Assembly: GCA_900544755.1 (NCBI GenBank)
Contig: UQWQ01000110.1
Span: 1-5,334 of the forward strand
Source: an uncultured Collinsella sp.
Lineage (GTDB): Bacteria > Actinomycetota > Coriobacteriia > Coriobacteriales > Coriobacteriaceae
DNA length: 5,334 bases
Direction: 5' to 3'
The position numbers and the translations under genes were made by a program. Below, in pieces: positions 1 to 4,482 of the stretch. How positions within the stretch are numbered: the stretch's first letter is position 1; every line of letters starts with the position of its first letter. Below the pieces are notes generated by a model that worked only from the letters and a program-made list of their open reading frames with translations, searched no databases and was not told the DNA's origin.

Positions 1-320
1 CCACCATTTCCGCAACGTTCGCCATCGGCTCGGCGCTCGCCGCCATCGCCGGCGTGCTGCTCTGCTCGTTCAATACGTCGCTCATGCCGACGACCGGCTC
101 CATGCCCGGCATCAAGGCCTTCACCGCGGCGGTGTTCGGCGGCATCGGCTCCATCCCCGGCGCATTCCTCGGCGGCCTGCTCCTCGGCATCATCGAGGCC
201 ATGGCCAAGGCGTACATCTCGACGAACCTTGCCAACTCCATCGTGTTCGCCGTGCTGATCGTCGTGCTGCTCGTCAAGCCTGCCGGACTGCTCGGCAAGT
301 CCGTGACGGAGAAAGTGTGA
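1..320 (+). CDS. livH: Branched-chain amino acid ABC transporter permease LivH, C-terminal part (5' truncated by window edge)
   Basis: This is the last 105 residues of the LivH inner-membrane permease, which with LivM forms the channel that imports leucine, isoleucine and valine. The frame is open from the left edge (first full codon at position 3) to the TGA at 318-320. The sequence matches the end of the LivH family closely: a hydrophobic helix (IGSALAAIAGVLL), the loop with PGIKAFTAAVFGGIGSIPGA, the following helix GGLLLGIIEAMAKAY, and the terminal helix ending in VLLVKPAGLLGK. E. coli LivH is about 308 residues, so roughly the final third is present. A GTG at 54 could be called as a start, but family homology continues upstream of it, so it is internal. 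The gene sits directly before livM (10-nt gap to the chosen livM start), in the standard livHMGF order. The identification is secure; only the 5' end is missing. Confidence 0.95.
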   Translation, partial: TISATFAIGSALAAIAGVLLCSFNTSLMPTTGSMPGIKAFTAAVFGGIGSIPGAFLGGLLLGIIEAMAKAYISTNLANSIVFAVLIVVLLVKPAGLLGKSVTEKV

Positions 321-325
321 GGTGG
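319..325 (+). promoter_or_regulatory. Shine-Dalgarno site of livM
   Basis: GAGGTGG overlaps the last two bases of the livH stop codon and lies 5 nt before ATG 331. It supports ATG 331 as the start. The in-frame GTG at 322 lies inside the site itself and has no good site of its own. Confidence 0.75.
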
Positions 326-330
326 CCGGA

Positions 331-1419
331 ATGACAAAGAAAATGAAACAGTTCAACTCCCTCAAGAAAACCACCAGGGTCGACTTTGCGACCTATTTCG
401 GCGTGATCGCCGCCTTCGTCATCGTGACGGTGCTGCAAAGCAACGGCTCTCTCAAGCGCTCGGTCATCGGTCTTCTCGTGCCGATCTGCTGCTATATGTC
501 CATGGCCGTTTCGCTGAACCTCACGGTCGGTATCCTCGGTGAGCTGAGCCTCGGCCACGCGGGCTTTATGAGCGTGGGCGCGTTCTCCGGTATCGTCGTT
601 TCGCAGAGCCTTGCGGGACTCATTCCGAATGGCCCCGTGCGCCTTGCGCTCTCGATGTTCATCGGCGCGCTTCTCGCCGCGCTCGTCGGCCTTCTCATCG
701 GCACGCCCGTGCTCCGCTTGCAGGGCGACTACCTCGCCATCGTCACGCTGGCCTTCGGCGAGATCATCAAAGAGCTCATCAACTGCCTCATCATCGGCTA
801 CGATGAAAACGGCCTGCACTTCATCTTCAACCCCGCCGGCAACAAGACGGTCGACGACCTCGGCCTGAGTGCCTCGGGCACCGCTATCATCAAGGGCGCG
901 CAGGGTGCGACCGGCACCGCCACGATCGCAACGTTCACCGCGGGCTTCATCCTCGTGATGATCACGCTCATCGTCGTGCTGAACCTGACTCGCTCGCGCG
1001 CGGGCCGCGCGATCATGGCCATCCGTGATAACCGCATCGCCGCGCAGGCCATCGGCCTGAACCTGACGAAGTACAAGCTCATGGCGTTCGTCACCTCCGC
1101 CGCCCTCGCGGGCGCGGCAGGCGCGCTCTACGGCCTGAACTACTCTTCCCTTCAGGCGACGAAGTTCAACTTCAACCTCTCCATCCTCGTGCTGGTGTTC
1201 GTGGTGCTCGGCGGGCTCGGCAATATCTGGGGCTCGCTCATCGCCGCCGCGGCGCTGACCATCCTACCCGAGGCGCTGCGTCAGTTCGCCGACTTCCGTA
1301 TGCTCATCTACGCGATCGTGCTGATCTTCGTCATGCTCGCGACCAACAATCCGCAGGCCAAGGCGTTCTTCCAGAGACTTCTGCCTCATCGCCGTGCCAG
1401 TGCTGAAAAGGAGGATTGA
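331..1419 (+). CDS. livM: Branched-chain amino acid ABC transporter permease LivM
   Basis: LivM is the second inner-membrane permease of the LIV importer and pairs with LivH. The protein is 362 residues with about eight to ten hydrophobic segments (roughly residues 22-36, 43-66, 78-95, 104-126, 131-155, 199-218, 250-268, 281-297, 299-313 and 324-337). Family hallmarks are SLNLTVGILGELSLGHAGFM near residues 61-80, LRLQGDYLAIVTLAFGEII near 128-146, and the cytoplasmic ATPase-contact loop with RSRAGRAIMAIRDN at 221-234 followed by AAQAIGLN. GGLGNIWGSLIAAA is at 294-307. The TGG-x-x-GI stretch usual after the EII helix in E. coli-type LivM is replaced here by IGYDENGLHF and a Gly/Thr/Ala-rich loop (about 155-198), so this looks like a variant subfamily. 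ATG 331 is chosen over GTG 322 because of the GAGGTGG site. It is followed 2 nt later by livG, so it is surely in the same operon. Confidence 0.95.
   Translation: MTKKMKQFNSLKKTTRVDFATYFGVIAAFVIVTVLQSNGSLKRSVIGLLVPICCYMSMAVSLNLTVGILGELSLGHAGFMSVGAFSGIVVSQSLAGLIPNGPVRLALSMFIGALLAALVGLLIGTPVLRLQGDYLAIVTLAFGEIIKELINCLIIGYDENGLHFIFNPAGNKTVDDLGLSASGTAIIKGAQGATGTATIATFTAGFILVMITLIVVLNLTRSRAGRAIMAIRDNRIAAQAIGLNLTKYKLMAFVTSAALAGAAGALYGLNYSSLQATKFNFNLSILVLVFVVLGGLGNIWGSLIAAAALTILPEALRQFADFRMLIYAIVLIFVMLATNNPQAKAFFQRLLPHRRASAEKED
1408..1414 (+). promoter_or_regulatory. Shine-Dalgarno site of livG, inside the livM 3' end
   Basis: AAGGAGG lies within the last codons of livM and 7 nt before ATG 1422. It fixes the livG start at 1422 rather than at the in-frame TTG at 1416, and its location suggests translational coupling of livM and livG. 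Confidence 0.85.
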
Positions 1420-1421
1420 CC

Positions 1422-2270
1422 ATGACACAGAAAGAAAAAGCCAAGCTCGTTCCCGTCTCCCGTGAACCGGCGCTGCTCACCGAGCGCGACGCGGACAAGT
1501 CCCCTGTGCTCGAGTGCATCGACCTCGGCATCACGTTCGGCGGTCTGAAAGCGGTCGACAACTTCAATGTGACCATCGGTCGCACCGAGATCACCGGCCT
1601 CATCGGCCCGAACGGCGCCGGTAAGACGACGGTCTTCAACCTGCTCACCAAGGTCTATCAGCCTACCCACGGCACGATCCTCTTAAACGGCAAAGACATC
1701 CATGACCTCAACACCGCGCAGGTCAACCGCGCTGGCATCGCGCGTACGTTCCAGAACATCCGCCTGTTCGGCGAGCTGAGCGTGGAAGAAAACATCACCG
1801 TCGCGATGGACACGCAGATGCACTACACGATGCCCGAGGGCATTTTCCGCCTGCCCCGCTTCTGGAAGGAAGAGCGCATCGTTCACGAGCGCGCGATGGA
1901 GCTTCTGTCCATCTTCCACATGGAGGATCTTGCCAAGGCCAAGGCAAGCTCGCTCCCCTACGGCGCACAGCGCCGCCTGGAAATTCTCCGCGCGCTGGCG
2001 ACGAACCCGAGTCTGCTGCTTCTTGACGAGCCCGCCGCCGGCATGAACCCGAGCGAGACGGCGGAGCTGATGGAAAACATCCGCTCCATCCGCGATACGT
2101 TCAAGATCGCGGTGCTGCTCATCGAGCACGACATGAACCTCGTCATGAACATCTGCGAGGGCATTGCCGTTTTGAACTTCGGCCATGTCATCGCCAAGGG
2201 CACACCCGAAGACATTCAGAACAATCCCGAGGTCATTGAAGCCTACCTCGGCAAGCAGAAGGAGGCCTAA
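1422..2270 (+). CDS. livG: Branched-chain amino acid ABC transporter ATP-binding protein LivG
   Basis: LivG is one of the two cytoplasmic ATPases that power the LIV importer. The 282-residue protein has all ABC motifs: Walker A GPNGAGKT at 62-69, Q-loop Gln111 in ARTFQNIRLF, the LivG-type signature LPYGAQRRLEI at 178-188 (family form LxYGxQRRLEI rather than LSGGQ), Walker B LLLLDEP at 198-204 with catalytic Glu203, the following AAGMNPSET typical of LivG, and the H-loop His236 in LIEHDMNL. The C-terminus ends in VIEAYLGKQKEA, as in the family. The fold starts near residue 28 (PVLECIDLGITFGG), leaving about 25 charged residues in front that the 255-residue E. coli protein lacks. The start is supported by AAGGAGG 7 nt upstream. 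livF begins 2 nt after the stop, so both ATPases are co-translated. Confidence 0.96.
   Translation: MTQKEKAKLVPVSREPALLTERDADKSPVLECIDLGITFGGLKAVDNFNVTIGRTEITGLIGPNGAGKTTVFNLLTKVYQPTHGTILLNGKDIHDLNTAQVNRAGIARTFQNIRLFGELSVEENITVAMDTQMHYTMPEGIFRLPRFWKEERIVHERAMELLSIFHMEDLAKAKASSLPYGAQRRLEILRALATNPSLLLLDEPAAGMNPSETAELMENIRSIRDTFKIAVLLIEHDMNLVMNICEGIAVLNFGHVIAKGTPEDIQNNPEVIEAYLGKQKEA
2259..2265 (+). promoter_or_regulatory. Shine-Dalgarno site of livF, inside the livG 3' end
   Basis: AAGGAGG overlaps the final livG codons and lies 7 nt before ATG 2273. Site and spacing are identical to those of livG, which suggests matched translation of the two ATPases. Confidence 0.85.
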
Positions 2271-2272
2271 CG

Positions 2273-2983
2273 ATGGGACAGATCTTACAGGTGAACGATC
2301 TTCACGTTTACTACGGCAGCATCCACGCCGTCAAGGGCGTTTCCTTCGAGGTCAACGAGGGTGAGGTCGTCACGCTGATCGGTGCGAACGGCGCGGGTAA
2401 GTCGACCGTTCTGAACACGGTCTCCGGCCTTCTGCATCCCAAGCACGGCAGCGTTGTTTTTGAAGGCAAGGACTTAAAGGGCGTCCCCGCGCACAAGATC
2501 GTCGAGCACGGTCTTGCGCAGGTTCCGGAAGGCCGCCACGTCTTTTTGCAGATGACGGTCGAGGAGAACCTGGAGATGGGCGCCTACACGCAGCCCAAGT
2601 CCACGGTGGCTCCGGGCCTCGAGCGCGTCTACGAGCAGTTCCCGCGCCTGAAGGAACGCCGTCGCCAGGTCGCCGGCACCCTTTCGGGCGGCGAGCAGCA
2701 GATGCTCGTTATGGGTCGCGCCCTTATGAGCAACCCCAAGCTGCTCATGCTCGACGAACCCTCCATGGGTCTGGCGCCGATTCTGATCGAACAGATCTTC
2801 CAGATTGTCGAGGACTTGCACAAGGCCGGCACCACGGTGCTCTTGGTCGAGCAAAACGCGCAGATGGCGCTTTCCATCGCCACGCGCGGCTACGTGCTCG
2901 AGACCGGCAAGATCACCATGACCGGCACCGGACAGGAGCTCCTGCACGACGACAACGTCCGCAAAGCCTATCTGGGCGGTTAG
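2273..2983 (+). CDS. livF: Branched-chain amino acid ABC transporter ATP-binding protein LivF
   Basis: LivF is the partner ATPase of LivG. At 236 residues it has the normal family length. Visible motifs are LHVYYGSIHAVKGVSFEV at 10-27 (A-loop Tyr region), Walker A GANGAGKST at 37-45, AQVPEGRHVF at 82-91 (family form around the Q-loop), signature LSGGEQQML at 137-145, Walker B KLLMLDEP at 156-163 with Glu162, SMGLAPI, and LLVEQNAQMAL at 190-200. The usual H-loop His is Gln194 here, which is normal for LivF. The C-terminus NVRKAYLGG matches the family. It is the last gene of the operon, and two hairpins follow, the second with a U-tract. No defect is seen. Confidence 0.96.
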   Translation: MGQILQVNDLHVYYGSIHAVKGVSFEVNEGEVVTLIGANGAGKSTVLNTVSGLLHPKHGSVVFEGKDLKGVPAHKIVEHGLAQVPEGRHVFLQMTVEENLEMGAYTQPKSTVAPGLERVYEQFPRLKERRRQVAGTLSGGEQQMLVMGRALMSNPKLLMLDEPSMGLAPILIEQIFQIVEDLHKAGTTVLLVEQNAQMALSIATRGYVLETGKITMTGTGQELLHDDNVRKAYLGG

Positions 2984-2988
2984 GCGGT

Positions 2989-3012
2989 TCCGCCGTTCTA
3001 CCGAACGGCGGA
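2989..3012 (+). other. Perfect 10-bp hairpin just after livF, without U-tract
   Basis: TCCGCCGTTC at 2989-2998 pairs fully with GAACGGCGGA at 3003-3012 around the loop TACC. It starts 5 nt after the livF stop codon. It is followed by GC-rich sequence with no T-run, so it is not a standard intrinsic terminator. It could protect the 3' end of the liv mRNA, help Rho-independent pausing, or be a remnant. The hairpin is seen directly; its role is inference. Confidence 0.6.
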
Positions 3013-3055
3013 TCGGCCGACGCTGCGCGGGCACCAGAGCGACAACTAGTCATTC

Positions 3056-3097
3056 AAAGAAGACGGCATGACCAGAAGGTCTATGCCGTCTTCTTTT
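3056..3097. terminator. Strong, probably bidirectional intrinsic terminator of the liv operon
   Basis: AAAGAAGACGGCAT at 3056-3069 pairs with ATGCCGTCTTCTTT at 3083-3096 (14 perfect pairs). An inner GACC/GGTC stem (3070-3073 with 3078-3081) closes an AGAA loop, leaving T3082 bulged. The right arm runs into TTCTTTTC, giving a U-tract for + strand transcripts. The A-rich left arm gives the mirrored, weaker U-rich end for minus-strand transcripts. It lies 72 nt after the livF stop and separates the liv operon from the regulator-transporter block. Confidence 0.9.
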
Positions 3098-3151
3098 CAT
3101 GCCAATTTGTTCGCCCTGGCGCACGCCCGCTGTCCGTCCTCTTACTGCGAC

Positions 3152-3165
3152 TGTACCATGGTCCA
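3152..3165. promoter_or_regulatory. Dyad TGTACCATGGTCCA, possible operator
   Basis: The central ACCATGGT (3155-3162) is a perfect 8-bp palindrome, and 12 of the 14 positions of TGTACCATGGTCCA are symmetric. Dyads of this kind are bound by MerR-type regulators, among others, but no such gene is in the window. Function is a guess. Confidence 0.25.
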
Positions 3166-3216
3166 AGGTGATCGATGGGCGGGCCGCTGTTCCTGGCGCT
3201 GTGCGCACGGAATGGG

Positions 3217-3399
3217 CTACTTGCTAACCCAGTGGCTAACGTCCCTCCTCAGCTTTCGATCGCGGCTGTCGCGTCGTTGGTGTGCCGCGCGCATCACGGC
3301 GCGGCGGGCATCCTCCTTCATGGCGTGCTTCTGAGCGAGGTTCCTGACAATGCAAAACGGGCATTCGCGGGTCGGATCCTCGTGCCGACGGTCTATCAT
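3217..3399 (-). CDS. Doubtful small basic protein with a CPFC motif
   Basis: This frame of 60 residues starts at ATG 3397-3399 on the minus strand. Its translation has DPTRECPFCIV near the N-terminus (one CxxC pair), followed by a strongly basic, probably helical tail rich in Arg, Lys and Asp. Third codon positions are about 75 percent G or C, which would be acceptable for a real gene here. Against it are the lack of a visible ribosome site before the ATG, the overlap of its start with the long hairpin at 3379-3422, and no family that I recognise. It could be a relic, an unannotated small gene, or chance in GC-rich DNA. Confidence 0.15.
   Translation of the reverse strand: MIDRRHEDPTRECPFCIVRNLAQKHAMKEDARRAVMRAAHQRRDSRDRKLRRDVSHWVSK
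3284..3305. other. Small GC-rich hairpin in the intergenic region
   Basis: GCCGCGC at 3284-3290 pairs with GCGCGGC at 3299-3305 around an 8-nt loop. There is no T-run on either side. It could easily be chance in this GC-rich stretch. Confidence 0.3.
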
Positions 3400-3422
3400 C
3401 GAGACGGGCCGTCGGCGACGAG
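3379..3422. other. Long imperfect hairpin upstream of the AraC-type regulator
   Basis: CTCGTGCCGACGG at 3379-3391 pairs with the segment 3409-3422 through 13 pairs, with G3417 bulged. An alternative inner pairing GTCT/AGAC (3391-3394 with 3402-3405) is also possible. No T-run follows on either strand, so it is not an intrinsic terminator. It ends 94 nt before the regulator start. It could be a leader RNA structure or a DNA-level inverted repeat. Confidence 0.5.
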
Positions 3423-3440
3423 CCAGTCATCAAAAACTCT

Positions 3441-3446
3441 CATTAT
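3441..3446 (+). promoter_or_regulatory. Weak -10-like element before the regulator gene
   Basis: CATTAT lies in the only AT-rich patch upstream of the regulator (CAAAAACTCTCATTATTC, 3431-3448) and matches the -10 consensus at four of six positions. No convincing -35 element sits 17 nt upstream. An activator-dependent promoter would explain that, but the call is weak. Confidence 0.25.
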
Positions 3447-3501
3447 TCGCCCCTTGGACGCGAGGACTGCGCTGCCTTGTTGCCCCATGCTCTCTTCTCG
3501 G

Positions 3502-3506
3502 AAGGA
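3502..3506 (+). promoter_or_regulatory. Probable ribosome binding site of the AraC-type regulator
   Basis: AAGGA lies 10 nt before ATG 3517, slightly longer than ideal. The alternative in-frame ATG at 3487 has no purine-rich site upstream, so 3517 is preferred. Confidence 0.55.
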
Positions 3507-3516
3507 TGGTGACCCG

Positions 3517-4404
3517 ATGGGCTGGATAGAGGGCCTCAACGACGCGATGGACTACATAGAGGCGAACCTCGAGGGGGACCTCGACCTCGCCCATGCGGCG
3601 CGGCTCGCCGCCTGCACCGAGGGACAGTTCCGGAGGATGTTCTCCTATATCGCCGGCATCGGTCTCGGGGAGTACGTGCGCCGGCGCCGCATCTCCCGCG
3701 CCGCGCTCGACCTGTCCCGCGGGGAGCGGGTCGTCGACGTCGCGGTCCGGTACGGCTACTGCTCCCCGACCGCGTTCAACCGAGCGTTCAGGGACGCCCT
3801 CGGGATCTCGCCCAGCGAGGCGAAGCGCCCGGGCGCCCCGCTCTCGGTCTTTCCGAGGCTCTCGTTCTCCCTCACCGTCACGGGCGCCGAGCCCCTGCCG
3901 TGGAGGATCGTCCCATGGGGCGGGATGCGCCTCGTCGGGGTGTCGCTTCCGTGCGGGCCGTCCGAGGCGGGCCTCCTCGCCCAGATGGGGGAGGAGGGGA
4001 GAGAGGAGCTCGGGAGGTTCTGGGGTGGCGCCTCGCGCTCCGGGAGCATCGAGGCCCTGCTCGCCCTCGCCGATGGCTCGGGACCCGAGGGGGTTCTCGG
4101 GGTCAACGTGTCCGAGGGCGGGGAGTCGAGCTACCGAATAGCGGTGGCGTCCTCGGGGGAGGCCCCCGGCTGGGCGGACGAGATTTACGTCCCCGCCGGC
4201 ACGTGGGCCGTGTTCGGCTGCACCGGGCCGTGCGACGTCGCGACCGCCGAGCACTACCGCAGAATCTTCTCCGAGTGGCTCCCGTCCTCGGGCTACGAGC
4301 TCGCCGGCGACGTCAGCCTCGAGGTGTACCCGCATGGCGACTTCGCGTCGAGAGGGTATCGCAGCGAGATCTGGATGCCCGTGGCGAGGAGGCCCAGGGG
4401 GTGA
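3517..4404 (+). CDS. AraC-family regulator with C-terminal GyrI-like effector-binding domain (Rob/YdeE-like)
   Basis: A 295-residue cytoplasmic transcription factor. Residues about 8-104 form the AraC/XylS double helix-turn-helix: the first around LDLAHAARLAACTEGQFRRMF (22-42), the linker with YVRRRRISRAALDL (53-66), and the second around VVDVAVRYGYCSPTAFNRAF (72-91), ending in GISPSEAKR. Residues about 125-292 look like a GyrI/Rob-type small-molecule-binding domain: VPAGTWAVFGCTGP (225-238), FSEWLPSSGYEL (251-262), VSLEVYP (266-272) and a final EIWMPV (284-289), where Glu284 is at the position expected for the conserved acidic residue. In this family (Rob, YdeE-type and BmrR-like sensors) the domain binds cationic or lipophilic compounds. 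ATG 3517 gives a protein that starts just before the HTH, as in Rob. A DHA2 drug transporter follows 78 nt downstream and is the obvious target. Codon use is unlike the liv genes: 11 of 28 Arg codons are AGG or AGA, and GGG is common. The ligand is unknown. Confidence 0.9.
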   Translation: MGWIEGLNDAMDYIEANLEGDLDLAHAARLAACTEGQFRRMFSYIAGIGLGEYVRRRRISRAALDLSRGERVVDVAVRYGYCSPTAFNRAFRDALGISPSEAKRPGAPLSVFPRLSFSLTVTGAEPLPWRIVPWGGMRLVGVSLPCGPSEAGLLAQMGEEGREELGRFWGGASRSGSIEALLALADGSGPEGVLGVNVSEGGESSYRIAVASSGEAPGWADEIYVPAGTWAVFGCTGPCDVATAEHYRRIFSEWLPSSGYELAGDVSLEVYPHGDFASRGYRSEIWMPVARRPRG

Positions 4405-4425
4405 CCCGTCCTTCCTTTTGTCTGA

Positions 4426-4457
4426 CGCGGGGGATGCCCCGCGGTGCCCGCGCGGGC
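4426..4457 (+). other. GC-rich hairpins between the regulator and the MFS gene
   Basis: CGCGGGG (4426-4432) pairs with CCCCGCG (4437-4443) around a GATG loop, and GCCCGCGCGGGC (4446-4457) is a self-complementary 12-mer. CCCGCG at 4438-4443 can instead pair with CGCGGG at 4451-4456, so two folds exclude each other. No U-tract follows. They could reduce read-through from the regulator gene or affect mRNA processing, or be a by-product of high GC. Confidence 0.4.
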
Positions 4458-4471
4458 GGGCGCTGAGTAGA

Positions 4472-4476
4472 GAGGA
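4472..4476 (+). promoter_or_regulatory. Ribosome binding site of the MFS gene
   Basis: GAGGA within AGAGGAAGAA lies 6 nt before ATG 4483 and supports that start over the in-frame ATG at 4498. Confidence 0.75.
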
Positions 4477-4482
4477 AGAAAC

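Larger units (their letters stand above)
3098..3516. other. Intergenic region of about 420 nt without a convincing gene
   Basis: No reading frame here has both a good ribosome site and recognisable protein sequence. The frame of the downstream regulator stays open back to ATG 3175, but that translation resembles no AraC-type sensor domain. The region holds an ACCATGGT dyad (3152-3165), two GCTAAC copies 12 bp apart (3223-3240), a small GC hairpin (3284-3305), a long imperfect hairpin (3379-3422), a weak -10-like CATTAT (3441-3446) and one doubtful minus-strand small frame (3217-3399). It most likely contains the promoter and long 5' leader of the regulator gene. Confidence 0.6.

Noticed and set aside
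54..320. GTG 54 as the start of a short separate protein
   Set aside because: LivH homology continues upstream to the window edge in the same frame, so this is an internal codon of a truncated gene.
274..819. Minus-strand frame of 181 residues over livH/livM
   Set aside because: It is a charged, low-complexity shadow of conserved permease genes. The same applies to the other antisense frames over livG, livF and the MFS gene.
2846..2860. Missing H-loop histidine in LivF (Gln194 in VEQN)
   Set aside because: The VEQN form is normal for LivF, including the E. coli protein, so it is not a defect.
3068..3334. 88-residue plus-strand frame starting inside the terminator
   Set aside because: The start codon lies within the terminator stem, there is no ribosome site, and the translation has no recognisable family features.
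3175..3516. Upstream in-frame extension of the AraC-type regulator to ATG 3175 (409 residues in total)
   Set aside because: The extra 114 residues resemble no sensor domain, cover the long hairpin and lack a ribosome site. Rob-like proteins begin at the HTH, and AAGGA supports ATG 3517.
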